A DNA stretch of 64,000 bases, taken from Desulfuromonas sp. AOP6. GTDB lineage: Bacteria; Desulfobacterota; Desulfuromonadia; Desulfuromonadales; SZUA-540. The DNA is taken from contig NZ_AP022810.1 in assembly GCF_009731355.2 (NCBI RefSeq), forward strand, positions 3,190,001 to 3,254,000, read 5' to 3'. Of this stretch, positions 8,552 to 17,858 are shown one piece after another (position 1 is the first letter of the stretch; the number at the start of each line of letters is the position of its first letter). The translations under genes and the position numbers were made by a program. Below the pieces are notes generated by a model. That model saw nothing but the letters and a program-made list of their open reading frames with translations, did not search any database and was not told the origin of the DNA.

Positions 8552-10243
8552 TCAGTGCCCCTGGCTGCTGCGCACCAGAGCGAGAAACTCCGTAAATCCC
8601 GTGACACCGCTGGCTTTTTCACGCACCTCCCTCGCCTTGAAGGTAGTGGCAATGTCGGAGAGAATCTCCAGTTGCGCACCGTTATCCATGGTCGGGGTCA
8701 GAATGAGAAAAATGATACTGGCCGGCATATCGTCAGGGGCGTCAAAATCGATGCCGATAACTGGCAGCCCAACGGCGACCACCGGTTCTTTCAGATCGGG
8801 CAATCGTGCATGGGGAACGGCAAGTCCATTCCCGATGCCTGTGGGCATCAGTTGCTCACGCGCCATGACCGCCTCGCAGATGGCCTCGCTGTCCAGGTCA
8901 TAGGCTTCGGCGACAACCTTGGCCAGCGACTGGATCGCCTCGGTGCGTGTGTGGCATGACAGAGGACAGAGGAAAGTTCGCGATATCAGGAAATCCGTAA
9001 AGTGCCGTGGTTTTTTGAGACGCAGAATCCATTGCAGCATCGGACCGCTCACCAGCGAGGTGATGAGGGCCATCACCACGAGGGAGACGAAGACCTGCTC
9101 GCTGATCAATCCATACTGCAGAGCGAGAACACCAAGGATAATCCCCATGGTGCCCTGCGCACTCATACCGAAGCCCACGGCGAAGGAGTCGCGCCTCGAA
9201 AGCCCCCCCAGACGCGCACCCAGTGCACTGCCGATAACCTTGCCGCTCAGGGCCAGGCCGAGAACCGTCAGGGTCAGTAGCAGATCGAAATTGGCGGCAA
9301 AATTCACCTTGAGGCCGATGCTGGCAAAAAAGAGGGGCGCGAAGATAAAGGAGACAAACTGGTCGATGGTGGTACGGGTACGCTCCCGCAGGTGACTGGA
9401 GTGACCGAGAGCCACCCCGGCCAGAAAAGAGCCGAAGATGGCGTGAATGCCGATCCACTCGGTGAAGGCCGCCGCCAGCAGGCCGAAGGAGAGGGCAAAG
9501 CCAAGCACCCCGCCGGGCCAGCTGGCATGGGCCTGAATCCAGGGGAGCAGACGGTGAATCACCCAGGGGACCACCGTGAGCATGGCGGCGGTAAAGACCA
9601 GAGTGAGCCAGAGCGTGTGGGCCAGGGGCATGCCGCTGCTGGCCCCCAACATCCCCAGAATCACGGCAAAAACGAGCCAGCCCAGCAGATCGTTGAAAAC
9701 CGCCGCGGCCACCACCGTCACGCCCAGGTCGCTACGGTAGATGTTGAGATCCATCAGGATCTTGGCAATGATAGGCAGGGCCGAAATGGAAAGCGCTGTG
9801 GCCATGAAGAGGGCAAAGGCCAGAGGATTGACGCCGGGCTGATAGCCCACCAGCCCCGGCAGCCACCAGGCCACCGCAAAGCCGAGGGCAAAGGGGAGCA
9901 GCATCCCGGCCAGGGCCACCCAAAGGGCCACCTTCCCCTGCCGCCATACGGTGGAAAGATTGACCTCCATGCCGGCGACCAACAGAAAAAGGACGATGGC
10001 CAGGGTCGTCAGGGCGTCAAAGGCGACGGCCCCACCACCTGTACGGGGGAAGAGAAAGGTGTGGGCGGCGGGGGCGAGGACGCCGAAGATCGTCGGCCCC
10101 CACAGAATGCCGGCGAGAATCTCGCCGAGGACGGATGGCAGGTTGAAGCGGCGGGCCGTCTCTCCCAGCAGGCGAGCCGTGGCCAGCAGCAGCCCCAGAG
10201 CGAGGAACAGGGCCGTTATTTCATGGTGACGGAGAACTTCCAT
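8552..10243 (-). CDS. CPA2-type cation/proton antiporter fused to a PTS EIIA domain
   Basis: 563-residue inner-membrane protein. Residues 1 to about 400 form a Na+/H+ exchanger (CPA2/KefB-like) with 12-13 TM helices. Typical segments are NLPSVLGEILAGILWGP and FNDLLGWLVFAVILG, but the helix carries N-D (FNDL) instead of the usual D-D or Q-D pair, which should be compared with family members. Residues about 410-560 are a cytosolic PTS EIIA (type 2, fructose/Ntr) domain that keeps the phospho-acceptor histidine in AVPHARL (about H478). Such fusions suggest control of ion exchange by PTS phosphorylation state. The gene stands alone, transcribed towards the palindrome at 8485. Confidence 0.9.
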   Translation of the reverse strand: MEVLRHHEITALFLALGLLLATARLLGETARRFNLPSVLGEILAGILWGPTIFGVLAPAAHTFLFPRTGGGAVAFDALTTLAIVLFLLVAGMEVNLSTVWRQGKVALWVALAGMLLPFALGFAVAWWLPGLVGYQPGVNPLAFALFMATALSISALPIIAKILMDLNIYRSDLGVTVVAAAVFNDLLGWLVFAVILGMLGASSGMPLAHTLWLTLVFTAAMLTVVPWVIHRLLPWIQAHASWPGGVLGFALSFGLLAAAFTEWIGIHAIFGSFLAGVALGHSSHLRERTRTTIDQFVSFIFAPLFFASIGLKVNFAANFDLLLTLTVLGLALSGKVIGSALGARLGGLSRRDSFAVGFGMSAQGTMGIILGVLALQYGLISEQVFVSLVVMALITSLVSGPMLQWILRLKKPRHFTDFLISRTFLCPLSCHTRTEAIQSLAKVVAEAYDLDSEAICEAVMAREQLMPTGIGNGLAVPHARLPDLKEPVVAVGLPVIGIDFDAPDDMPASIIFLILTPTMDNGAQLEILSDIATTFKAREVREKASGVTGFTEFLALVRSSQGH

Positions 10244-10449
10244 GGCTCCTCAAACGGAAAAGGGCGTTTTCTTTCTGGCTACCCAAATTCAAAACACAGT
10301 TTTGTTATTGCCGATGAACGGTCAATTTATCCGCAGAAATGGCTTCTTGGCAAGCAAAAAGCCCACGGGCAGTCCCCCGCCTAAAGGGGCGATCACCGGT
10401 GCTGACCCCATTTGCCTGGAAACCGGCAGGCTTTGACAAAGAGTGGGGG

Positions 10450-11244
10450 CTAGAAGAAACCGAGCAGCAGGCGGGTGCCCATGACCATGAGGAAGAGGGC
10501 GAAAATCCGCTTGAGCCGCGCCACCGGCAGACTGTGGGCCAGTCGCACCCCCAAGGGGGCCGTCAGCACACTGGCCAAGCAGATGCCGACCAGGGCAGGA
10601 AGATAGACAAAGCCGAGGCTGCCGGCCGGGAGTTCGGCCACAGCCAACCCGTTGAGAACATAGCCGGCGGTACCGGCCACGGCGATGGGAAAGCCGATGG
10701 CGGCGGAAGTGCCGACAGCCGTGTGGACCGGCAGGTTGCAGCGCACGAGAAAGGGGACGGACAGACTGCCACCGCCGATGCCGACCAGGCTGGAGACGCC
10801 GCCGATGACATTGCCTATCGCAAACAGACCGGCCGGCTTCGGCAGGGTCATGGAAGCCTGGGGACGGACATTGAAAAACATGCGCAGAGACACGGTATAG
10901 AGGAAGACCACGAAAAAGGCGCTGAGAAAGCGTCCGCTCAACTGGGCCGCCACCCAGGAACCGAAAAAAGTGCCGGTGAGGATGCCCAGGGAGATGCCGC
11001 GCACCACCCCCCAGTGTACGGCGCCGCGGGCGTGATGCGCCCGGAAGCTGGAAATCGAGGTCAGGATGATGCTGGCCAGGGAGGTGCCGAGGGCAAGGTG
11101 AAGAATATAGGCTTCGGGCATCTGCTGACTGGTGAAGACAAAGGTCAGTAGCGGCACGACGATCAGACCACCGCCCACGCCCAGCAGGCCGGCAAAAATC
11201 CCCGTAAAGGCGCCTGTGGCCAGATAAAGCAGCCAGAAAGTCAA
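10450..11244 (-). CDS. TSUP family transporter (TauE/SafE sulfite/sulfonate exporter)
   Basis: 264-residue membrane protein with about eight TM helices and the TauE/SafE repeats: GAFTGIFAGLLGVGGGLIVVPLL in the first half and GGVSSLVGIGGGSLSVPFLV in the second. Members move sulfite, sulfonates or other small anions across the inner membrane. It is divergently placed from the SLC13 permease at 11561 and lies near a persulfide dioxygenase-rhodanese and a YeeE/YedE pair. That combination resembles the reactive-sulfur (cst) clusters of Firmicutes, where TauE exports sulfite. The substrate is inferred. Confidence 0.88.
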   Translation of the reverse strand: MTFWLLYLATGAFTGIFAGLLGVGGGLIVVPLLTFVFTSQQMPEAYILHLALGTSLASIILTSISSFRAHHARGAVHWGVVRGISLGILTGTFFGSWVAAQLSGRFLSAFFVVFLYTVSLRMFFNVRPQASMTLPKPAGLFAIGNVIGGVSSLVGIGGGSLSVPFLVRCNLPVHTAVGTSAAIGFPIAVAGTAGYVLNGLAVAELPAGSLGFVYLPALVGICLASVLTAPLGVRLAHSLPVARLKRIFALFLMVMGTRLLLGFF

Positions 11245-11560
11245 AGGTATCTCCCCTCTACTACATGTCTCGTGGCCAACCGGCTTGAAACATCATGTTG
11301 TATCGAAGTGGAATACGAGAAGTCTCTCGGAGAAAGAATCAACATATCCGGATTATTTCTGGCAAGGCAAGCTAAAATTCCTTTTTGACGCTGGCGCCGG
11401 ACACATCTGCCGTCTAATAGCTGTGGTTTGCCACAATAAAGTATTTCGCCACAAGATGATTGTTAACCAAGCGTCTTGCGGTACTATTTTTTATAATTTT
11501 CATGACTTCGAATTTTTGCGGACCGGACTTAATCGGCACCGTTCGCTTGGGAGAGGCCGG
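11245..11560. other. 316-bp divergent intergenic region
   Basis: No convincing gene was seen between the TSUP exporter and the SLC13 permease. The right third is AT-rich. A weak candidate promoter for the permease is TTGTTA with TACTAT 16 nt later, around 11461-11490. No RNA motif was recognised. Confidence 0.4.
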
Positions 11561-13435
11561 ATGACCCAGGATCAGATTCTGATTATTGCCATTTTGCTGG
11601 TGACTATTGTCCTTTTTCTTTGGGGCCGCTGGCGCCATGATATCGTAGCCGGCGGCGCTCTGCTGGCCTGTGTGATCGCCGGCTTAGTCCCAGCCGGAGA
11701 GGCTTTTCTCGGCTTCGGGCATCCCGCTGTCATCACCGTGGCTTGTGTACTGGTGCTGAGCCAGGGCTTGCAGATGACGGGTGCCGTCGATGCCCTGGCT
11801 CAGAAAGTCCTGCCCTCTTCCGCCGGGCCGATAATGACCATTACCGCCCTGACCGCTCTCGGCGCCGTTCTTTCTGCCTTCATGAACAATGTCGGCGCCC
11901 TGGCTCTGCTGATGCCGGTCGCCTTCCAGCTTGCCGACAAAAAAGGCCTTTCACCCGGCAGAGTCCTCATGCCCCTATCCTTTGGCACCATTCTCGGTGG
12001 CATGACCACCCTGATCGGCACTCCGCCGAACCTGATCGTCGCCAGCTTTCGCCAAACCAACGGGGTGAACGGATTTTCCATGTTCGACTACACGCCGGTA
12101 GGACTGACCGTCGCCGTAACCGGTATCATTTTTATTGTTTTGCTCGGCTGGCGCCTTGTTCCCATCCGAAAACAGGAAGGGATCAGCGGCTTCGAAACAG
12201 GCGCCTACTTTACCGAAGTGCGCATTGGCGAAGACAGCAAGGTCGTGGACAGGCCGCTGCGCGACCTGGAACACCAACTGGAGGAGGCCGATGCCCAGAT
12301 CGTCGGTATGGTGCGCCACAAAATGCGGGTGATCGCCCCCAACCCGCGCCGGCTGCTGCACGCCGGCGACATTCTGGTCATCGAGGCCGACCCGGAAGCG
12401 CTGGCCGGCCTGCTCTCATCCCTGAATCTTGAACTGGAGGAAGCTATCGCTTCGAAAAAAGAGGACGAGGAGGACGGTGACCAGTCAAACGAGGCGCCCC
12501 TGACTGCCCAGGTCCAGGCCGCGGCAACGCCAACAACGGGCGATAAAACGGAGAAGGAACAGCAGCGGCACGAAAGTGAGGAAACGGTCATTCAGGAACT
12601 GGTGGTCATGCCCAACGCCCGGCTGATCAGTCGCACGGCAACCGATCTGCAGCTGCGCACCCGCTACGGTCTGAACCTGCTCGCCCTTTCGCGCCAGGGT
12701 CGCCGCTCCATCAAACGGCTGCGGGTCACGCGCATTCTGGCCGGCGACCTGTTGCTCATGCAGGGTTCACCGGAAGCCCTCTCCGCCTTTGCCTCCGAGT
12801 TCTCCTGCGTTCCGTTGGCGGCGCGCGCCATCCGCATCCCGGATCGCCGCAAGGCCCTGGTCGCCACCCTGACGATGCTGGCCGCGGTCGGCGGCGCCGC
12901 CTTTGGTCTGCTCCCCGCCGCCATCGCTTTTGCGGCAGGAGTCCTGGTGATGATGACTCAGCGGATTATTCCCCTGCAAAAGCTTTACGAAGCCATCGAC
13001 TGGCCCGTTATCGTCCTGTTGGCCGCCCTTATTCCCGTGGCCGGCGCCATGGCCAGCACCGGCACCGCCGACCTGCTGGCCCAGGGCCTTCTGCAGAACC
13101 TGGCCCAGGGCCGGCCGGTTCTCGCTCTGGCCCTGATCCTCATCACGACCATGACTCTGTCCGATTTCATGAACAATGCCGCCACAGCGGCCGTCATGTG
13201 CCCCCTGTCCATCAGCACCGCGACGCAACTCAACGCCAGCCCCGACGCTTTTCTCATGGCTGTGGCCGTCGGCGCCTCCTGCGCTTTTCTCACCCCTATC
13301 GGCCACCAGAACAACACCCTGATTCTCGGCCCCGGCGGCTTTCGCTTTGGCGACTACTGGCGCCTGGGGCTACCCATGGAAATCCTCGTCGTTGCCGTCA
13401 GCATCCCCATGCTGCTGTGGGTCTGGCCCCTGTAA
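11561..13435 (+). CDS. SLC13/DASS family permease with two TrkA-C domains
   Basis: 624-residue divalent anion:Na+ symporter family protein. The frame is open from 11285, but GAGAGG 5 nt before ATG 11561 and the hydrophobic N-terminus (MTQDQILIIAILLVTIVLF) fix the start. TM helices occupy about residues 1-215 and 420-624, with the paired motifs SAFMNNVGALALLMPVAF plus GTPPNLIVAS, and SDFMNNAATAAVMCPL plus GHQNNTLILGPGG. Between them are two RCK_C/TrkA-C ligand-sensing domains (about 220-290 and 345-415) joined by an acidic, low-complexity linker. Sulfate, thiosulfate or dicarboxylates are candidate substrates. It converges on the YeeE/YedE genes. Confidence 0.9.
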   Translation: MTQDQILIIAILLVTIVLFLWGRWRHDIVAGGALLACVIAGLVPAGEAFLGFGHPAVITVACVLVLSQGLQMTGAVDALAQKVLPSSAGPIMTITALTALGAVLSAFMNNVGALALLMPVAFQLADKKGLSPGRVLMPLSFGTILGGMTTLIGTPPNLIVASFRQTNGVNGFSMFDYTPVGLTVAVTGIIFIVLLGWRLVPIRKQEGISGFETGAYFTEVRIGEDSKVVDRPLRDLEHQLEEADAQIVGMVRHKMRVIAPNPRRLLHAGDILVIEADPEALAGLLSSLNLELEEAIASKKEDEEDGDQSNEAPLTAQVQAAATPTTGDKTEKEQQRHESEETVIQELVVMPNARLISRTATDLQLRTRYGLNLLALSRQGRRSIKRLRVTRILAGDLLLMQGSPEALSAFASEFSCVPLAARAIRIPDRRKALVATLTMLAAVGGAAFGLLPAAIAFAAGVLVMMTQRIIPLQKLYEAIDWPVIVLLAALIPVAGAMASTGTADLLAQGLLQNLAQGRPVLALALILITTMTLSDFMNNAATAAVMCPLSISTATQLNASPDAFLMAVAVGASCAFLTPIGHQNNTLILGPGGFRFGDYWRLGLPMEILVVAVSIPMLLWVWPL

Positions 13436-13450
13436 TACCGCCATCACCTG

Positions 13451-14017
13451 CTAAAGACCGGCGCTTTCCAGCCAAGCCAGCAGCAGCACGATAAGCAGGG
13501 ACACCGGCGCCACCACGGCCCAGTCATTGACCCTGAACAGTTTCGGTAAGGTCCGATCGCCAAAGTCGCCTTTTTGCAGGATACCTTTCTGCAGCCTCGG
13601 ATAGAGTGCGGCAAACAGAGCGGTGCCGATGATGATCCCAGCCAGACCGCCGACCAGAGCATCAAGGTAGCCGTTGCCGATGGCCCCGGCGATGGTGCCG
13701 GGGCAGTAGCCGAGCACAGCGAATCCCACACCGAAGAGGAGGCCTCCGGGGATGTTCATGCCCAGCGAGCCCGCCTTGGGCGAGAGGGTGATCCAGCCCC
13801 GGCCCTTCATGAAATAGACGCCGATCATACCGGTCACTACGGCACTGAGCATGATCTTGAGGACGGTAAAATCCTCCAGCAGGAGCTGGCCAAGGATGAC
13901 GTCGTATTTGGTGGCGCCCCCTTTGTGCAGGAGGAAACCGAAAATAAGACCGATAAGCAGCCCCCATTTCGGGGAAGGCTCCTTCGACTGGCCTTGTTGC
14001 CTTGGTTTCCGTGTCAT
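13451..14017 (-). CDS. YeeE/YedE family membrane protein (sulfur-transport domain)
   Basis: 188 residues from the ATG at 14017, which has AGGGGG 5 nt upstream; longer in-frame extensions to 14149 lack a ribosome site and overlap the upstream gene. It has about five TM helices and the YeeE/YedE (PF04143) signatures KGGATKYDVILGQLLLEDFT and GFAVLGYCPGTIAGAIGNG, whose cysteine (in GYCPGT) matches the conserved Cys of the YeeE thiosulfate channel. It forms a split two-gene transporter with the paralogue at 14026-14544, 8 bp away. Related pairs take up thiosulfate or other sulfane-sulfur species. Confidence 0.88.
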   Translation of the reverse strand: MTRKPRQQGQSKEPSPKWGLLIGLIFGFLLHKGGATKYDVILGQLLLEDFTVLKIMLSAVVTGMIGVYFMKGRGWITLSPKAGSLGMNIPGGLLFGVGFAVLGYCPGTIAGAIGNGYLDALVGGLAGIIIGTALFAALYPRLQKGILQKGDFGDRTLPKLFRVNDWAVVAPVSLLIVLLLAWLESAGL

Positions 14018-14025
14018 ATATCCCC

Positions 14026-14544
14026 CTATCCGGCCAGAGCGAAGAGCCCGAAGGCCGCCAGGATGCCGCCGATAAAGAAGCAGATGGCCGATATCCAGCT
14101 GGAAACGGCGAGTTGAAGGGTGCCGCTGATGCCGTGACCGCTGGTGCAACCCCCGGCCCAGCGGGCGCCGAAACCGAGGAAAATCCCGCCGATCAGGGCG
14201 ACGACCACGCGCCGGAGAGGACTGTCACCAAAGGCCAGCGCCCAACGGTTCGGCACCCACTGCCAGTGAAAATCCCCCGACAGCAGCGCCGAGACCAACG
14301 CGCCCAGCACGACCCCCAACACGAGAAGCCCCTGCCAGCCCAGCTTGAGGCCGATTTTCTGATAATAGGGCCTATTTTCCACGCCTTTGCCCTGGAGGGC
14401 CTGCAGGATGCGGCCGCCCAGGCGGGCGAAGGTTGTTGAACAGGCGAGGGGCTTGCCCGACACGAGGAAACTGAACCAGCTCAACACCCCGAGACCGATC
14501 CCGACCGCATAGGGTGACCAGCGTACTTCCGTGAGAAAATCCAT
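14026..14544 (-). CDS. YeeE/YedE family membrane protein, partner half
   Basis: 172-residue membrane protein with five TM segments, beginning MDFLTEVRWSPYAVGIGLG. Conserved elements are SGKPLACSTTFARLGG near residues 30-45 and GARWAGGCTSGHGISGTLQLA near residues 125-145; the cysteines in PLACS and GGCTSGH are the expected sulfur-relay positions of this family. It lies 15 bp after the persulfide dioxygenase-rhodanese gene and 8 bp before the second half-transporter, so all three are probably one operon. Predicted role: import of thiosulfate-like sulfur, or sulfur relay to the rhodanese. Confidence 0.88.
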   Translation of the reverse strand: MDFLTEVRWSPYAVGIGLGVLSWFSFLVSGKPLACSTTFARLGGRILQALQGKGVENRPYYQKIGLKLGWQGLLVLGVVLGALVSALLSGDFHWQWVPNRWALAFGDSPLRRVVVALIGGIFLGFGARWAGGCTSGHGISGTLQLAVSSWISAICFFIGGILAAFGLFALAG

Positions 14545-14559
14545 CTATCCCGCCTCCTC

Positions 14560-16014
14560 TCAATTCTCTTCGTTCCAGTCCTGCTTGCCATCGATCACGC
14601 TGGAATAAAAACGCGAACCGTGGGGATTGACACAGGCCCGGCACTCCTTGACGAACCCGGCGGCACTGTAGCCAGTGAGCCCGCCCGCCACGTTGAACAG
14701 CTGCCTGAAGCCGTGTTTTGCCAGGATGCTGGCCCCCAGGCTGGAGCGGTTGCCCGAGCTGCAGATCACATAAATATCCTTGTCCTGGTCGAGCTCCTGG
14801 TGGCGGCTGCGCAACTCCGCCACCGGTATATTGACGGCCCCCTCGATATGGCTGTCCGCAAATTCGAGAGGTGCCCGCACATCGAGAAGGACAAAGTTCG
14901 AGTCCCCCTGCATGCGCTCATGCAGCTCTTCGGTTGAGGCCTGCCGGAAGGAGTTGGAGCTCAGGCCGGAGGTGGCCCAGGCCGACATGCTGCCGGCCAG
15001 GATTCCGACAATGCGATCCACCCCCACACGCCGGGCCCAGCGCAGGGCCTCCTTCGCCTTCGCATAGTCATCGGCCACCAGCAGAATGTCCCGGCCCGTC
15101 GGCAGCACCCAGCCGGCGAAGGTTGGGAAATTCCCCTTGAGATCGAGGTGCCAGGCCCCCGGAACATGCTGGCTGCTAAAGGCGTGATAGCTGCGGGCGT
15201 CCAGAACCTCGAGGCCGGAGTCCTGCAGGCGGGCGTTGAACTGGGCCGCGTCCAGCTCTTCCAGAGCGGGTAGCTCAGCCAGCCGCGCCGGCCCCTGCCG
15301 GTTGATATCGCTGCAGCGGCTGAAGTGATCGGGTGCCGGCGGCATATCCTCGGTGAGGGATTTGATAAAAGCGTCCTTGTTGTCAATCTGCAGGGCATTA
15401 TTGAAGCGGCGCTCGTAACCGATAGTGCTGCGCCACTTGGCGCCCATGGACCGCCCGCACAGGGAACCGGCCCCATGGGCGGGGTAGACTTCGCAATAGT
15501 CAGGCAGCTTCAGAAGTTTGTCGTGCAGGCTGTGATAGAGCTTGCCAGCCAGCTGCCGGGCCTGGTCGGGAAAGAGATCGGGCCGCCCAACATCGCCGAC
15601 AAAAAGGGTGTCGCCGACGAAAACGCCGATGGGACTGTCAGCGCGGGAGGTATCCACCACCACGTAGCTCAGGTGTTCGGGGGTATGGCCTGGCGTCTCC
15701 AGCACCTCCAGGCGCATATCCTCCAGCTCCACCCGGTCCCCTTCCACCAGCGGAACATGATCAAAGGTACAGTTGGCCGAACGGGCCACGTAAATTTTGG
15801 CCCCCGTCTTCTGGGCCAGATCCATATGCCCGGAAACAAAGTCAGCGTGCAGGTGCGTCTGTAGAATGTGAGTGATCTTAACCCCCAGGGCGCGGGCTTC
15901 CTGGAGGTAGACATCGATATCGCGTTGAGGGTCGATAATGGCACAGTTTTTCTGCCCGGCCAGCAGATAAGAGCTGTGCGCAATCTTTTCCACGAAATAG
16001 TGCTTGAGTAGCAT
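14560..16014 (-). CDS. Persulfide dioxygenase-rhodanese fusion (CstB-like, MBL-RHD-RHD)
   Basis: 484-residue cytoplasmic protein. GGAGAAGATC directly before the ATG at 16014 fixes the start. Residues about 1-245 are a metallo-beta-lactamase fold of the ETHE1/CstB type, with the iron-site motif QTHLHADFVSGH near residues 52-62 (Phe where hydrolases have the second-site His, as in many persulfide dioxygenases) and a PAHGAGS motif. Residues about 265-355 are a rhodanese fold with no active-site Cys; residues about 375-460 are an active rhodanese with CSSGNRS (Cys about 418). This matches CstB, which oxidises low-molecular-weight persulfides to thiosulfate. Neighbouring YeeE/YedE and SLC13 genes fit sulfur detoxification. 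Confidence 0.9.
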   Translation of the reverse strand: MLLKHYFVEKIAHSSYLLAGQKNCAIIDPQRDIDVYLQEARALGVKITHILQTHLHADFVSGHMDLAQKTGAKIYVARSANCTFDHVPLVEGDRVELEDMRLEVLETPGHTPEHLSYVVVDTSRADSPIGVFVGDTLFVGDVGRPDLFPDQARQLAGKLYHSLHDKLLKLPDYCEVYPAHGAGSLCGRSMGAKWRSTIGYERRFNNALQIDNKDAFIKSLTEDMPPAPDHFSRCSDINRQGPARLAELPALEELDAAQFNARLQDSGLEVLDARSYHAFSSQHVPGAWHLDLKGNFPTFAGWVLPTGRDILLVADDYAKAKEALRWARRVGVDRIVGILAGSMSAWATSGLSSNSFRQASTEELHERMQGDSNFVLLDVRAPLEFADSHIEGAVNIPVAELRSRHQELDQDKDIYVICSSGNRSSLGASILAKHGFRQLFNVAGGLTGYSAAGFVKECRACVNPHGSRFYSSVIDGKQDWNEEN

Positions 16015-16037
16015 GATCTTCTCCTTTTCTAAAAGAG

Positions 16038-17828
16038 TTAGAGATAAAACAAATAAAACAGACTGACGACGACCAGCAGAAAGAGCAGGGTGAGTCCGCC
16101 GCCAGCCCGGATATAGTCGGCATTGCGGTAGCCGCCGGGTGACATGTACAGCACGTTGACCTGATGAGTGGGCAGCATAAAGGAGTTGGCGGCGCAGACG
16201 GCGGCCAGGAGCACCAGGGGGCGAGGGGGCAGTCCGGCGAGCTCCGCCATGCCGATGACCAAGGGCGCCAGCACTACGATGGCTCCCACGTTGGACATGA
16301 AGAGGGAGAACAACGTGGAGAGGACGGCCACGCTCAGCAGAAAGAACAAGGGATGCGCCCCCTGCACCAGGGTCATGAGTTTCCGGGCAAGAAATTCGGC
16401 GGCCCCTGTCTTCTGCATGGCCAGGCCAAGGGGAATCAAGCCGGCGAGAAGGAAGACGACCTTCCATTCAATGGCCTCGTAGGCCGCCTCGATGCTGAGC
16501 ACTCCCGTCAAAATCATGGCAAGGGCCCCGGACAGAAAGGCCAGAGCTAGAGGGAAACCGGCGAGGGCCAGCCCCACAGCCCCTGCAAAGCACAGCAGGG
16601 CCGGCCAAGCCCTGGCGTCGGCATGTCGCCGGCCAGAAGAGGGGGTGGCAACGACGAAATCACCGCCGCCCTTCAGGTCATCCATGTTTTCCCACAGGCC
16701 ATATACGACAAAAGTATCGCCGGGGGCAATGTCGCGATCGGAAAAATCCCCCCGCACCTCTTCTCCACGGTTGAACATCATGACCGGTTCGACGGCGTAG
16801 CGGCGACGCAGGGCAAAACTGCGCAGGGTCTGTCCGACCAGGGCCGAACGGGGCGGGATGATGACTTCGGCGAAGCCGGCTAGCTCCGGGTCGCGCAGAG
16901 GGGCGAAACGCCCCCCTTTCCCCTCTTGGCGCAGGTCGAAGGCCGCCGCGAACCGTACCGCCTTGGCCTCCTCCCCCAGCAGGGCCAAGGTCTGACCGGC
17001 CTCCAGGCGCGTCTGCCGCCAGGGGGCATAACGGATGCCACTGTCGCTGGCCAAGCCAAGGATATTCAGGCCGAAGCGGCTCCATATCCCGGCCTCCTCC
17101 GGTGTCTGGCCGACCAGGGAACTTCCCTCGGGGATGGTGTAGAGCCAGATATGATCGGGCAGGTGCAGGGCCTCAACGAGCCGTTCCTGTTCGGAAGGAG
17201 CGACCTCCCGAGACGCCGTGTCTGGCAGGACCTTCTTGCCGAACAGCACGAAATAGAGAATACCGGCGCCGAGCAGGGCCAGTCCGACAGGGGTCACGCT
17301 AAGCAGTCCGTAGGGGGCCTGGCCGCCGACCCGCAGCAGATCGTTGATAAGAATGAGAGGCCCTGAGCCCACCATGCTGAGCGTTCCGCCCAAAATGGCG
17401 GCGAAGCCGATCGGCATGACCAGGGTCGAGGCCGGTATCTGCTGCCGCCGGGAGATGTCCAGAATGGCTGGCAGAAAAAGGGCGGCGGCGCCGACATTCT
17501 GGATGAAGCCCGACAGCGCTCCGACGGACAGAGACAGTAGCGCCACAATGCGCGATGGCTTATCTCCCACCTTGCTGATGAAAAAGCGGGCGAAGCGATC
17601 CATCAGTCCCGTTCTGGCCAGGCCGCGACCCAGGATCATCACCGCCATCATGGCTACCACGGCATTGCTGGCAAAGCCCGACAGGGCTTCCTGCGGCTCC
17701 AGTACGCCGGTCCAGGCCAGAGCCAGCAGACAGAGTATGGCCGTTACGTCGAGACGAAATACCTCCAGGGCCAACAGGGCCATGGTAACAGCCAGAATGA
17801 TGAGGACGGTCAGGATGGCGGCATCCAT
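16038..17828 (-). CDS. SLC13/DASS family permease with TrkA-C domains (second copy)
   Basis: 596-residue inner-membrane transporter, a distant paralogue of the one at 11561. TM blocks are about 1-190 and 395-596, with the motifs SGFIQNVGAAALFLPAI and FMSNVGAIVVLAPLVIG, and NSFMLPTHQVNVLYMSPGGYRNAD in the second anion/Na+ binding repeat. The central cytosolic part (about 200-375) holds two TrkA-C-like domains (EGSSLVGQTPEEAGIW and PRSALVGQTLRSFAL). It lies 23 bp upstream of the persulfide dioxygenase gene. Sulfate/thiosulfate/sulfite-type anions are plausible substrates, inferred from context only. Confidence 0.9.
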   Translation of the reverse strand: MDAAILTVLIILAVTMALLALEVFRLDVTAILCLLALAWTGVLEPQEALSGFASNAVVAMMAVMILGRGLARTGLMDRFARFFISKVGDKPSRIVALLSLSVGALSGFIQNVGAAALFLPAILDISRRQQIPASTLVMPIGFAAILGGTLSMVGSGPLILINDLLRVGGQAPYGLLSVTPVGLALLGAGILYFVLFGKKVLPDTASREVAPSEQERLVEALHLPDHIWLYTIPEGSSLVGQTPEEAGIWSRFGLNILGLASDSGIRYAPWRQTRLEAGQTLALLGEEAKAVRFAAAFDLRQEGKGGRFAPLRDPELAGFAEVIIPPRSALVGQTLRSFALRRRYAVEPVMMFNRGEEVRGDFSDRDIAPGDTFVVYGLWENMDDLKGGGDFVVATPSSGRRHADARAWPALLCFAGAVGLALAGFPLALAFLSGALAMILTGVLSIEAAYEAIEWKVVFLLAGLIPLGLAMQKTGAAEFLARKLMTLVQGAHPLFFLLSVAVLSTLFSLFMSNVGAIVVLAPLVIGMAELAGLPPRPLVLLAAVCAANSFMLPTHQVNVLYMSPGGYRNADYIRAGGGLTLLFLLVVVSLFYLFYL

Positions 17829-17858
17829 GCTTACAGATCTTCGCTCCCGGTCCCCCGG

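Noticed and set aside
10244-10449. GC-rich hairpins (for example CACCGGTG and a GCCCGTGGGC-TTTTT end) between the antiporter and TSUP genes, considered as a riboswitch
   Set aside because: I could not match the sequence to any riboswitch consensus; it is more simply the end of the TSUP transcript and the antiporter leader.
16015-16467. N-terminal 151-codon extension of the persulfide dioxygenase frame
   Set aside because: It is antisense-like low-complexity sequence overlapping the SLC13 gene out of frame; the strong ribosome site marks the start at 16014.
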